From the NCBI GenBank assembly GCA_021777285.1, contig JAJYDR010000009.1, forward strand, positions 1 to 37,134: a DNA stretch of 37,134 bases, given 5' to 3'. Source of the stretch: Actinomycetes bacterium. GTDB taxonomy: Bacteria > Actinomycetota > Acidimicrobiia > Acidimicrobiales > RAAP-2. A program made the position numbers and the translations under genes. Below the pieces are notes generated by a model. The model was given only the letters and a program-made list of their open reading frames with translations. It ran no database searches and was not told the DNA's origin. Positions 27,275 to 37,007 of the stretch are shown here, in pieces. Every line of letters begins with the position of its first letter. Positions within the stretch are counted from its first letter, which is position 1.

Positions 27275-28438
27275 CTAGCGAGGAGTGAGCGGAATTCTCT
27301 TGGCCGCATCGCTGTGGATGCAGAGCGGGTCCTCGCCCAGCACATTGCCGGACCGTACGTAGGCCCGAGCGCGTGAACCGCCACACAGCCGGAAGTAGTC
27401 GCACCGACCGCAACCGCCCTCGAGGCTGCCGGCGCGGATCGCCGTCAGCAGCGGATTAGTCTGATAGATCTCGCCGAGGGGCGTCACGCGAACGTTGCCC
27501 AGCGTCACCGGGAGGAACCCCGACGCGTGCACCTCACCGTCGTGCCCGACGAAGATGATCCCTCGCCCGTCACCCGTCGCGAGCGAGTGGCTGCGCGTCG
27601 TGCGCTCCTCACCGCGAGGTTGGCGGTCGAGCCGCTCGTGAAGCGCCGCGTACAGCGGGCCGAGCGTGAACGCGGCGGCGGGGTCCACGTCGCCCGCAGC
27701 CGCGCGCTCGGCCTGCACTCGCCGGAAGAAGGGAGCCTCCACCGTGCGCACGGTCATGCCGAAGGTGGTCGCGTCGACGAGGAAGTGACACACGTCCTCG
27801 GCGTCTCGCGCTGAAATCTCCTGCACGTCCACCCCACGACCCACGCCTACGAGGAAGAAGACCTCCCAGATCGACACGCCGACCGAGCGAAGCAGGACCA
27901 GAATGTCCGCGAGCTCGGCGGCGTTGCGGTTCATGACCGTGGTGTTGACCTGGAGTCGGAAACCCATGTCGCGCATCATCGCGAGCGCCGCCATCGTCTG
28001 ATCGAAGTGACCGGGAATGCCTCGCACGGCGTCGTGGGACTGCGGCCCGGACCCGTCGAGCGAGATCGAGACGCTGCGCACCCCGAGGTCGTACATCCGC
28101 GCCAGGTTCGCTCGCGTCAGGCGCTTGGTCACCGACGGTGCGATGCCCACGTGCACGCCCTGGGACTTCGCGTAGCCCACGAGCTCGTCGAGGTCGGCGC
28201 GCTCGAAGCAGTCGCCGCCGGTAAACACCAAAATCGGCGCGGCACCGTCCATCGCCGCGATCTGGTCGATCAGGTCACGACCCTCGGCGGTCGTCAACTC
28301 ACCGGGCAGCGCTTCAGTCTGGGCGGACGCGCGGCAGTGCCGGCACGCGAGCGAGCACGCCTTGGTGGTCTCCCAGAAGACGAGGTGGGGCGACTGGTCG
28401 TAGCGCTTCAGCGCGCGCGTCAGCGTCTCATCTCTCAT
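27275..28438 (-). CDS. radical SAM/SPASM protein (TIGR04053-like)
   Basis: This 387 aa radical SAM enzyme has the 4Fe-4S cluster motif CSLACRHC (Cys28, Cys32, Cys35), TGGD near 112 as a SAM contact, and a C-terminal SPASM domain with Cys343, Cys346, Cys352 and Cys373. The phrase HLVFWETTKACSLACRHCRA matches the AhbC/AhbD/NirJ-related group that includes TIGR04053. Such enzymes modify peptides or haem-type tetrapyrroles. No precursor-peptide gene or haem pathway gene was found nearby. The ArsB-like permease gene lies immediately downstream. Confidence 0.9.
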   Translation of the reverse strand: MRDETLTRALKRYDQSPHLVFWETTKACSLACRHCRASAQTEALPGELTTAEGRDLIDQIAAMDGAAPILVFTGGDCFERADLDELVGYAKSQGVHVGIAPSVTKRLTRANLARMYDLGVRSVSISLDGSGPQSHDAVRGIPGHFDQTMAALAMMRDMGFRLQVNTTVMNRNAAELADILVLLRSVGVSIWEVFFLVGVGRGVDVQEISARDAEDVCHFLVDATTFGMTVRTVEAPFFRRVQAERAAAGDVDPAAAFTLGPLYAALHERLDRQPRGEERTTRSHSLATGDGRGIIFVGHDGEVHASGFLPVTLGNVRVTPLGEIYQTNPLLTAIRAGSLEGGCGRCDYFRLCGGSRARAYVRSGNVLGEDPLCIHSDAAKRIPLTPR

Positions 28439-28522
28439 CAGCCACCACTCTCGTCGTCACGTCCCCTCGAACGCGCCATTCGGCGCGCCGGCCGCACTGC
28501 CACACTGTCCGTTCTACTGGCG

Positions 28523-28534
28523 TTTCGCGCGAAA
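28523..28534. promoter_or_regulatory. 12-bp perfect palindrome upstream of the radical SAM gene
   Basis: TTTCGCGCGAAA lies 85-96 bp upstream of the radical SAM start (28438, minus strand) in the 155-bp spacer after the DHA2 exporter. Its symmetry suits a dimeric regulator. The binder is unknown. Confidence 0.4.
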
Positions 28535-28538
28535 TCCG

Positions 28539-28556
28539 TAGGGCCCTAGGTCCACT
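28539..28556 (-). promoter_or_regulatory. DosR/DevR-like box candidate
   Basis: Read on the minus strand this is AGTGGACCTAGGGCCCTA. It resembles the actinobacterial hypoxia regulator box (GGGACTWWAGTCCC and natural variants such as GGGACC..GGCCCT) at about 10 of 14 core positions. It lies about 100 bp upstream of the radical SAM start. No dosR homologue is in the window. Confidence 0.3.
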
Positions 28557-28593
28557 GTCACGATCTGGCCCGCCGACGCGCGACGAACCGTTG

Positions 28594-30706
<2,113 letters not shown>

Positions 30707-30876
30707 CAAGCAACCACCATACCCACCGGTGGACCGTTCGTGACCGCCGCTCGCGCGACCGGACCACTAGCGTCCGCGTTAGGTCACGACGCCGGTCCAA
30801 CCGCGAGTGTGCCACTGCGATCGACGGTCAGAATGTAACCAACACGGTACGTATCGGAATCGCTACGCTCAAAACC

Positions 30877-31194
30877 ATGGACGACGTGATGCAGGCATTG
30901 GCCGATTCCAGTCGTCGCACGGTACTCGAGATCCTGCGCAATCACGATGCGACGGCCGGCGAACTCGCCGAGGCGCTGCCCATCGCCCGCCCTGGTGTTT
31001 CGAGGCACCTCCGTGTCTTGCGGCAGGCAGGGCTCGTCGACGTACGCCCAGACGCTCAACGGCGGATCTACCGCCTACGTCCCGAGGCACTCATTGAGCT
31101 CGACCAGTGGTTGGATGCGTATCGAGCATTGTGGCGCGATCGACTCGATACGCTCCACGCAGAGGTCAGACGAGGAAAGCAGGCAACAAGGTGA
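30877..31194 (+). CDS. ArsR family regulator
   Basis: This 105 aa winged-helix repressor has DVMQALADSSRRTVLEIL, then TAGELAEALPIARPGVSRHLRVLRQAGLVDVRPDAQRRIYRL, the usual ArsR fold. There are no cysteine pairs for metal sensing. The start is ATG 30877. GTAACC-N5-GGTAC at 30835-30850 is a possible operator. Its stop overlaps the GTG of the SRPBCC gene, the usual ArsR/AHSA1 pairing in which the regulator controls the partner. Confidence 0.92.
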   Translation: MDDVMQALADSSRRTVLEILRNHDATAGELAEALPIARPGVSRHLRVLRQAGLVDVRPDAQRRIYRLRPEALIELDQWLDAYRALWRDRLDTLHAEVRRGKQATR

Positions 31195-31715
31195 CCACCT
31201 TCGGCACGATGCGTGCGCTGGACCCTCAACGGGGTGCGGTGCGCGTCGAGGAACTCTACGACACCGATATCCACGACCTCTGGGATGCGTGCACGACGCC
31301 CGTGAGACTGGCACGTTGGCTCGCGCACGTGTCGGGCGATCTGCGAGTCGGCGGCACGATCGAGATGACCTTCACGAGCACCTGGACCGGCCCCGCACGG
31401 GTCGAACGTTGCGACGCGCCTCATCACCTCCTGCTCATCACCGAGCCGGGCACCGACGAGGAGGCCCAGCTGGAGGCGTGGCTCACGGAGGAGGGCTCCC
31501 AAACTCGTCTGGTGGTAGAGGATCGGGGCCTGCCGCTCGACAAGCTCCACTTCCATGGCGCCGGCTGGCACGCCCACCTGGAGGACTTAACGCGCTCGCT
31601 CCAGCGCAACGACTCGGCGCACCCAGATGGCTGGTCGGCCACGCAAGCCTCTCCCAACTGGCGCAGCCGCTGGGTCGAATTGACGCCCCAGTACGAAGCT
31701 ATGCCGGTGGCGTGA
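31191..31715 (+). CDS. SRPBCC (AHSA1-like) domain protein
   Basis: This is a 174 aa START-like ligand-binding fold protein. Characteristic segments are VRVEELYDTDIHDLWDACTTPVRLARW, VGGTIEMTFTSTW and GAGWHAHLEDL near the end. It starts at GTG 31191, overlapping the arsR stop. Partners of ArsR of this type bind hydrophobic ligands or act as Hsp90 co-factors in eukaryotes. The ligand here is unknown. Confidence 0.9.
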   Translation: MTTFGTMRALDPQRGAVRVEELYDTDIHDLWDACTTPVRLARWLAHVSGDLRVGGTIEMTFTSTWTGPARVERCDAPHHLLLITEPGTDEEAQLEAWLTEEGSQTRLVVEDRGLPLDKLHFHGAGWHAHLEDLTRSLQRNDSAHPDGWSATQASPNWRSRWVELTPQYEAMPVA

Positions 31716-32096
31716 CGCCCGGCTCAGGTGGGTAGCACTTTTTCACTACCCCCGAGTGAGACCGCGGCGAGCACGACGAGCCACAGCAGAATCCATCCCA
31801 GCTACTTCGCATCCGCGGCTTAAACGGGACTCGTCGGCCCTTTGACGATTGACGATGCAGTCGTGAGTCCTCTTCGGGTGACGCCATGGAGATGACGGCG
31901 GGAGTGGACCTTGAGGGACACAATAAGAACCGGTGCCTCGCCGTGGCGACTTTCGACCATCCCTTGGTGCGCTGACCCCCTGAAACCGCCCTCTACTTCA
32001 ACAGGCTTTCGACACGACGGCACTCGTACGTCACGTCGAACTGAAGTGCCATTCTCTATCGTAGCACTGCGTCGCACAATCGGCTACACTACCCTC
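31716..32096. other. 381-bp gap without a recognised gene
   Basis: No protein family, tRNA or clear terminator could be assigned here. A minus-strand frame stays open for 85 codons (31820-32077) but has no Shine-Dalgarno or family match. A short tandem TGACGAT repeat lies at about 31843-31858. The gap separates the ArsR-SRPBCC operon from the toxin-antitoxin pair and may be remnant DNA from an insertion. Confidence 0.5.
32085..32090 (+). promoter_or_regulatory. -10 element of the toxin-antitoxin operon
   Basis: TACACT, six bases before the ATG at 32097. Transcription starting at the usual 6-8 nt downstream would begin at or next to the A of the start codon, giving a leaderless mRNA. No Shine-Dalgarno is visible. 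There is no convincing -35. Confidence 0.45.
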
Positions 32097-32345
32097 ATGA
32101 CCAAAGTCATCGCCCAGCGTGAACTACGCAACGAGAATGCCAAGGTGATCGACGAGGTCGTCGCTGGCGAAAGTTTCGTCGTGACCCGCAACGGAATCCC
32201 GGTAGCCGAATTACGCCCCCTTTTCGCACCACGGCGAACCGTTGTGCCGAAGTCCGCCATCGGTGATTTCGCCGAGACCGGGCCGCACATTGACGCAAAA
32301 CGGTTTCGAGCCGACTTCGACAACTTCATTGACCAAGCGTTCTAG
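32097..32345 (+). CDS. Phd/YefM-type antitoxin
   Basis: This is an 82 aa antitoxin. The N-terminal half has the Phd/YefM fold (AQRELRNENAKVIDEVVAGES, then FVVTRNGIPVAELRP) that binds operator DNA. The C-terminal tail after residue 48 (KSAIGDFAETGPHIDAKRF) is the flexible toxin-wrapping part. It precedes the vapC-type toxin with no gap: TAG 32343-32345, then ATG 32346. The operon is probably autorepressed by the complex. Confidence 0.92.
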   Translation: MTKVIAQRELRNENAKVIDEVVAGESFVVTRNGIPVAELRPLFAPRRTVVPKSAIGDFAETGPHIDAKRFRADFDNFIDQAF

Positions 32346-32741
32346 ATGACCACGGGCCTACTCGACACTTCAGTGGTCCTCGACTGGGATGAACCCGCGG
32401 TTCAACGAGCCTTGCCCGAGGAGATTTCGGTGAGTGCGATCACTCTTGCGGAGCTGGCCGCAGGACCAATGCTTGCGCCGTCGGTCACCGAGCAAGCAAA
32501 CCGCCAGGCTCGCCTTCAGCAAACGGAGGCGACCTTCGAACCTATCCCCTTCGACGCTGCGGCCGCGCGTAGTTTTGGACAAGTAGTTGCGGCTGTTGCC
32601 AGCACCGGCCGAACCCACCGATCACGCATGGCCGATCTATTGATTGCGGCAATCGCCCACGCCAACGGTCTGACGTTGTACACGCGCAACCCAGGCGACT
32701 TCATTGGTCTCGAAGAATTGATTCACGTAATTACAGTCTGA
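32346..32741 (+). CDS. VapC-type PIN-domain toxin
   Basis: This 131 aa protein is a PIN ribonuclease. Acidic Mg2+-site residues are present: Asp7 (LLDTSVVLD), Glu36 (LAELAAG), Asp97 (RMADLLIAA) and the distal Asn115/Asp118 in TRNPGDF. VapC toxins cut tRNA or rRNA, and the target is not predictable here. It begins immediately after the antitoxin stop, so production is coupled. All catalytic residues appear intact. Confidence 0.93.
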   Translation: MTTGLLDTSVVLDWDEPAVQRALPEEISVSAITLAELAAGPMLAPSVTEQANRQARLQQTEATFEPIPFDAAAARSFGQVVAAVASTGRTHRSRMADLLIAAIAHANGLTLYTRNPGDFIGLEELIHVITV

Positions 32742-32860
32742 ACCCAGTGCGGTTCATTCGATTCAACTTCGTGGACCTACGTAGAGAGTTCTCAAACTCG
32801 TGCACGTCTGCCAAATCCCTGGTCAGACGGCTACTTCGTCGGGTCAGGAAGGGTGGCAGG

Positions 32861-33250
32861 GTGCCTCAGGAGTCGCCGGTGACGGTGTTTGAGGATGCGC
32901 GGGGTCCGAACGTGCGCGTGCTGCGGCAGGCTCAGCGCCGGCTCTCCCCGGCCGAGCAGGAGAGGTTGATCGCCGACTATGAGACCGGTGCTCGTGTTTG
33001 CGAGCTGGCGAAGGATTACGGGCTGCATCGCAGGACGGTCGTCGGGCATGTTGCTCGGGCGGGCAAGACTCGGCCAGTCATGACCGAGGCACAGATTGAT
33101 GAGGCGGTCACGCTGTACGGCGACGGGTGGACGCTGCACAACGTCGGCCAGCGCTTGGGGGTGGCGGATCAGGCGGTTCGGCGGCTGCTGGTGGAGCGGG
33201 CGGTGACGATCAGGCCGGGCGGGCGCAGGAAGGTGGCCGCGGTAGCGTGA
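32861..33250 (+). CDS. helix-turn-helix protein of the recombinase-associated type
   Basis: This 129 aa protein has two helix-turn-helix units. The first is RLSPAEQERLIADYETG-ARVCELAKDYGLHRRTVVGHV and the second is MTEAQIDEAVTLYGDG-WTLHNVGQRLGVADQAVRRLL, followed by a basic tail. This duplicated Hin-like HTH is usually the C-terminal part of actinobacterial serine recombinases, but here it stands alone. I choose GTG 32861 because AGGAAGGG (32846-32853) is well spaced; the frame is open to GTG 32747. It lies upstream of a resolvase-fold gene on the same strand and may supply its DNA binding. Confidence 0.75.
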   Translation: MPQESPVTVFEDARGPNVRVLRQAQRRLSPAEQERLIADYETGARVCELAKDYGLHRRTVVGHVARAGKTRPVMTEAQIDEAVTLYGDGWTLHNVGQRLGVADQAVRRLLVERAVTIRPGGRRKVAAVA

Positions 33251-33427
33251 CGCCCCGTCGCATCGTGGCTGAGCCGAGGGTGCCTTTGGGGTACCTAGCT
33301 GACGCAGCTCGTCTACATCGCTGGACGGCACATCTTCCCTTCCATCCGCCCGGTGCCAGCGCTAATCTGAGCACTGGCAGAGAATATTGTCGACGCTTCG
33401 GCGTTGCACCCGCCCTTGGGCTGGGTT

Positions 33428-33495
33428 GCCCTCTTTTCTGGACTGCGGCTCCCGCAATCTGACGCGCCCTGGGCGTGTCTGACCAGAAAGAGGGC
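33428..33495 (+). promoter_or_regulatory. candidate three-way-junction leader RNA over a ribosome binding site
   Basis: An outer stem pairs GCCCTCTTTTCTGG (33428-33441) with CCAGAAAGAGGGC (33483-33495), leaving one bulged T. Inside are two hairpins: TGCGG-CTC-CCGCA (33444-33456) and GACGCGCC-CTG-GGCGTGTC (33461-33479, one G-U). The 3' strand of the outer stem contains the Shine-Dalgarno AGAAAGAGG of the gene starting at 33500, so folding would hide it. It may be a cis-regulatory RNA. No known riboswitch class is recognised. Confidence 0.45.
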
Positions 33496-33499
33496 CGTC

Positions 33500-33904
33500 A
33501 TGAACTTCGCAGCCAGTTGGGCGCTCAGCTCCCGCCTCTACGGCCTGGCGCAGCGGTTCTGCCCGAGCAACATCGTCCTCCGCCGCGTCCATAGCCGTAG
33601 CGGGATCAAGTGGGTGCCGCTCGTCGGCCTCACCGGAGTCATCGTCTACGGGCTGGTCATGGTCGCCTGCGGCACGATCGTCCGTGATGGCGGGCCGGGG
33701 TGGGTCAACCTGTTCTTCACCGTCGGGTTCTGGAACACCTGCCGCTTCACGCTCCTGATCCCGACCTCAGTGGCCCGGCTGCTGCGGGTCCGCCATCAGG
33801 AGAAGGCGCTGCTGCGTGACGGGCAGCGCACCCACGCCACGGCCCCGACAGCAGCCGAGGCCGAGGGCATGGACGCCCACGTACCGGCCGTCCCGGTGTC
33901 ATGA
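33500..33904 (+). CDS. small two-helix membrane protein (of the kind sometimes labelled sulfate permease)
   Basis: This is a 134 aa protein with two membrane segments, WVPLVGLTGVIVYGLVMVAC (about residues 36-55) and a second near VNLFFTVGFWNTCRFTLLI. The N-terminal SSRLYGLAQRFCPSNIVLRRVHSRSG and the loop DGGPGWVNL look like a group of small actinobacterial proteins often annotated, without proof, as sulfate permease. It is too short to be a real SulP carrier. It starts at ATG 33500 with AGAAAGAGG upstream. The stop overlaps the ATG of the resolvase-fold gene (ATGA, 33901-33904), so the two are co-translated. Confidence 0.75.
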   Translation: MNFAASWALSSRLYGLAQRFCPSNIVLRRVHSRSGIKWVPLVGLTGVIVYGLVMVACGTIVRDGGPGWVNLFFTVGFWNTCRFTLLIPTSVARLLRVRHQEKALLRDGQRTHATAPTAAEAEGMDAHVPAVPVS

Positions 33905-34263
33905 GTGCTGAGGACTGGTCCCCGAGCGACCTGGCCGTCGTCTCCTACATCCGCGTCGCACCCACCACCGCCGACAGGGCAGCACGCCAAGTGGTGCGCC
34001 AGCGGGCGCAGATCGCGCTCGCCGCTCGACGGCTCGGGTTGCGGATGGCCAACGAGTTCATTGATGTCGGCTACTCGGGGCTGAGCACGGACCGCCCCGA
34101 CCTGCGCCGCGTACTCGACCACGTAACCGTTCATCGGGTCGGCTTCTGCGTCGTCGCCACCCGCGACCGGCTCTCCGAGGACCCCGAGCACATGGCCAAC
34201 ATTGACGAAGCCCTAGACGACGCACTGGTCGCGATCGTCGTTGCCGCCGATCACACGCACTAA
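33901..34263 (+). CDS. resolvase N-terminal-fold protein lacking catalytic serine
   Basis: This is a 120 aa serine-recombinase catalytic-fold protein. It aligns by motif to the Tn3 resolvase core: YIRVA (16-20), FIDVGYSGLSTDRPDLRRVL (53-72) and ATRDRLSE (86-93). The nucleophile position, normally Ser in RVST, is Ala20. Arg in the DRLxR motif is replaced by Glu93. It ends before helix E and the DNA-binding domain. It therefore cannot cut DNA in the known way and may be a regulator or scaffold. It is co-translated with the small membrane protein; the HTH gene 650 bp upstream may complement it. Confidence 0.75.
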   Translation: MSAEDWSPSDLAVVSYIRVAPTTADRAARQVVRQRAQIALAARRLGLRMANEFIDVGYSGLSTDRPDLRRVLDHVTVHRVGFCVVATRDRLSEDPEHMANIDEALDDALVAIVVAADHTH

Positions 34264-34405
34264 GGCCACCGCGGCCGAAAGCGCCAACGTGTAAACGACC
34301 CGAGCGGGTTCCCGCCAGCCTCCCGTGTTGGGTACGCGAGCCGGGTTCGCCGCCGCGTGTGTGCGCCGCTGGCATCCATCGATGGATAGGGCTGCATAGA
34401 AGATT

Positions 34406-34422
34406 CATATAAACGTTGTATG
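34406..34422. promoter_or_regulatory. candidate MarR operator
   Basis: CATATAAACGTTGTATG is an imperfect palindrome centred on C34414, with six of eight base pairs symmetric. It lies 9-25 bp before the marR ATG (34431) and would cover the promoter, so autoregulation is plausible. Confidence 0.4.
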
Positions 34423-34430
34423 CTCTGCGC

Positions 34431-34910
34431 ATGGTTCGTAAAGACGCCACAGGCCGCCGAGGTCGTCAAGCTGGTCGCACGTCTGCTGCGGTCGGGTCAG
34501 TCCTGTTCGGGCTGGCGACCCGAGCGGTGAGGCGTGCTCCGCGCGATCTGACGATCACGTCTGCTGCGACCCTGGCGACCTTGGATCGGACCGGCCCGCG
34601 ACGGATTACCGATCTAGCTGCGTTCGAGGGCGTCACCCAGCCGGCGATGACCGTCTTGGTCCGGGTGATGGAGGATTCGGGGCTGGTTGAGCGCAGGGGT
34701 GACCCGTCCGATAAGCGGGTGACGCTGGTGTGGCTGACCGACGCTGGCAAGTCCTACGTCCGGGCGCGGCGCCAGAAGGGCGTCAAGGCATTCGCTCGAT
34801 TGATCGACCAACTCCCTGAGGACGAGTTCGAGGCGCTGATGGCCGCCCTGCCGGCGCTGGAGCACCTCGCAGCGCTCGACCGCCAAGACCGCGAAGGGCC
34901 GACGCAGTGA
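34431..34910 (+). CDS. MarR family transcriptional regulator (second)
   Basis: This 159 aa winged-helix protein has RRITDLAAFEGVTQPAMTVLVRVMEDSGLVERRGDPSDKRVTLVWLT, a full MarR HTH and wing, with a helical dimerisation C-terminus. The start is ATG 34431; a TTG at 34416 is less likely. The MFS gene starts 13 bp after its stop, so the pair is probably a regulator-exporter operon. It appears to be intact, unlike the transporter that follows. Confidence 0.92.
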   Translation: MVRKDATGRRGRQAGRTSAAVGSVLFGLATRAVRRAPRDLTITSAATLATLDRTGPRRITDLAAFEGVTQPAMTVLVRVMEDSGLVERRGDPSDKRVTLVWLTDAGKSYVRARRQKGVKAFARLIDQLPEDEFEALMAALPALEHLAALDRQDREGPTQ

Positions 34911-34923
34911 CCGGGGCCAAGCG

Positions 34924-36371
34924 ATGAGCACGACCACGGAGTCCTCGCAGGCGCGGCTGCTGGTTCCCGCCCTGATGTTCATCGCGCTGGTGGTGGCGGC
35001 GGTCGCCAGCCTTGGGACGCCGCTCATCACCAGCGTCGCGACGACGTTCCACGTCTCGCTCGACAGCGCGCAGTGGACGCTGACGATCGCGCTGCTGAGC
35101 GGCGCTCTCGCCACACCCATCCTCGGCCGGCTCGGGGCCGGTCCGCACCGGCGAGCCACGATTCTCGGCACGCTGGCAGTCGTCGTCGCCGGCAGTGCGC
35201 TCACTACGCTGCCGCTGCCGTTCGCATGGCTGCTCGTCGGTCGGGCCGCCCAGGGCGTAGGGCTCGGTCTGACGGCGTTGATGATGGGCGTCGCCCGTGA
35301 CCATCTTCCCGAGGAACGCAGCGCGTCCACCATCGCCGTGATCTCGGTCGTCTCGATCATCGGCGTCGGTGTCGGCTACCCGCTCGCCGCGCTGCTCACC
35401 GAGATCGGTGGGGTGCGCGCCGCCTACGGGCTCGGGCTGTTCGTCACCGCCATCGCCCTGCTGACCGCCTGGCGCTCCCTCCCCGCAGCCCCCGAGGGCC
35501 GCTCTCCCCAACTGGACATAGCCGGCGCGGTGCTGCTGGCGGGCGGCCTGTTCCTCGTGCTGTTCCTCGCCAGCGAGACGAGCCTGTGGAGCCACCACCT
35601 CGCCGTGGCGATAGTCCTCGCCATCGTGGCGGTGGTCTTGCTCTGCGTCTGGACCGTCTATTCGCTGCGCACCACCACGCCCCTGGTCGATGTCCGGGCG
35701 GTGCGCCACCCAGCGGTCGCCGGGGCGAACATCGCGATGTTCGTCAGCGGGATCGGCATGTACCTCCTGCTCACGCTCATAGTCCGCTACGCGCAGACGC
35801 CACACAGCGCGGGCTATGGCTTCGGGATCACCACCTTCGTCGCCGGGCTCGTCCTCGTCCCGTTCTCTCTGCTGGGGTTCGCGGGTGGCAAGCTCCCCCG
35901 CGGCTACGCAAACGGATCGATGCGCCCTTCCTCCTGGCCGGCAGCGCCGTCGTGATCGGTGGCGGGTTCGTTCTCTTTGCCGCCGCTCGGTCAAACCTGG
36001 CCGATCTGTTCGTGGCAATGGGTCTGCTGGGTCTTGGCGTGGGCAGCTTCTCCGCCGCGATGCCCGGCGTCATCCTGGCCGTCACCCCCAAGAGCGAAAC
36101 GTCCAGCGCGATGAGCTTCAACTACGTCGTGCGCAGCATCGCGTACTCCCTTGGCAGCGCGATCGGTGGTCTCGTCCTCGCCGCCGGCACCGACACCGGC
36201 CATATCTTCCCGAACCACGACGCTTACACCACCGCAGCGCTGATCGGCGTCGCCACAATGGCGATCACGACGATCGCCAGCCTCATCCTCGCCCGCCAAC
36301 GCGCACCCGAGAGCGAACCGAAACCAACAGCCAGCGGCGAGGTATCGCGTGAGGGTCAAAGAACGCCATGA
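34924..36371 (+). pseudogene. MFS transporter interrupted by a single-base frameshift
   Basis: The first part (34924-35955) starts STTTESSQARLLVPALMFIAL and has motif A-like GRLGAGPHRRATILG. It runs in one frame to the LGFAGGKLP segment near 35898. The remaining helices continue in another frame as RLRKRIDAPFLLAGSAVVIGG through to 36371. Adding one base in the C-run at 35895-35899 would give about 482 aa. The gap could be real decay, a sequencing error in a homopolymer, or, less likely, a programmed shift. If intact it would be a DHA2-like drug exporter controlled by the upstream MarR. Confidence 0.75.
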
Positions 36372-36408
36372 CCTCGAATAGTTCCCGTTGCGCCTCGAAT
36401 CCTTGTGA

Positions 36409-36802
36409 CGGTTCCACGTCGCAAGGCGGCACGCCGGTCGCGACGGGGGTGTCCACGGCGTACTGCGAGGTCACGTCGTCACCGCCGTCGGTGTCTTGCG
36501 CTCCCGGATTGCTGAGCCGTGGACGCTCGACGCGCTCGCTCACGAAGTCAGCCTCTCGCGTTCCCAGCTCGGTAAGGTCCTTTGATGCCACGGTCGGAAC
36601 GAGCCCGATGGCGTACCTGCGCATGATGCGGGTGGAGCGGATGGCGCGGCTGCTGGCCTCCACGGACCTGTCGGTTGGCGAGGTCGCCCGCTCGGTGGGC
36701 TGGCGAAACCAGTTTCACGCCAGCCAGTGTTTTCACGCCGCTTACGGCGTCTCGCCCACTGAGTTTCGCCGCCGGCACACCACGCCGCCACGTATCGTCT
36801 GA
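36409..36802 (+). pseudogene. AraC family regulator remnant (frameshifted, N-terminus missing)
   Basis: The AraC DNA-binding domain is split over two frames. The first reads RIAEPWTLDALAHEVSLSRSQLGKVL and stops at 36585. The second carries on as FDATVGTSPMAYLRMMRVERMARLL and SVGEVARSVGWRNQFHASQCF to 36802. Dropping one C in GGTCC at 36577-36580 reunites them. No start codon or ligand-binding N-terminal domain is visible upstream (a stop lies at 36406-36408), so only the C-terminal half remains. It would not make a functional regulator as it stands. Confidence 0.7.
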
Positions 36803-37007
36803 CCACCTGGCGCTGCGCGTCCATCGAGCGTCGAGCGACGCTCGCCAGGAATCCCGGAGGGAGACGTGCGGGGTCGGCGGCGAGCAGGCGAAAGGTCCGG
36901 GACGGGGGTGAGCATTTCTGGACGGCGCGAATGCATACGGGCCGGTCGCATGGTGCGTCTGGTGGCCCTGGCTTTGCCGGGGTTGGGTTGCTATGGCTGG
37001 TGGTGGG

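Noticed and set aside
32747..32860. N-terminal extension of the HTH protein from GTG 32747
   Set aside because: It has no Shine-Dalgarno and no family similarity; GTG 32861 has a well-placed AGGAAGGG.
36283..36663. 126-codon minus-strand frame opposite the AraC remnant
   Set aside because: The plus strand carries clear AraC motifs, so this is a shadow.
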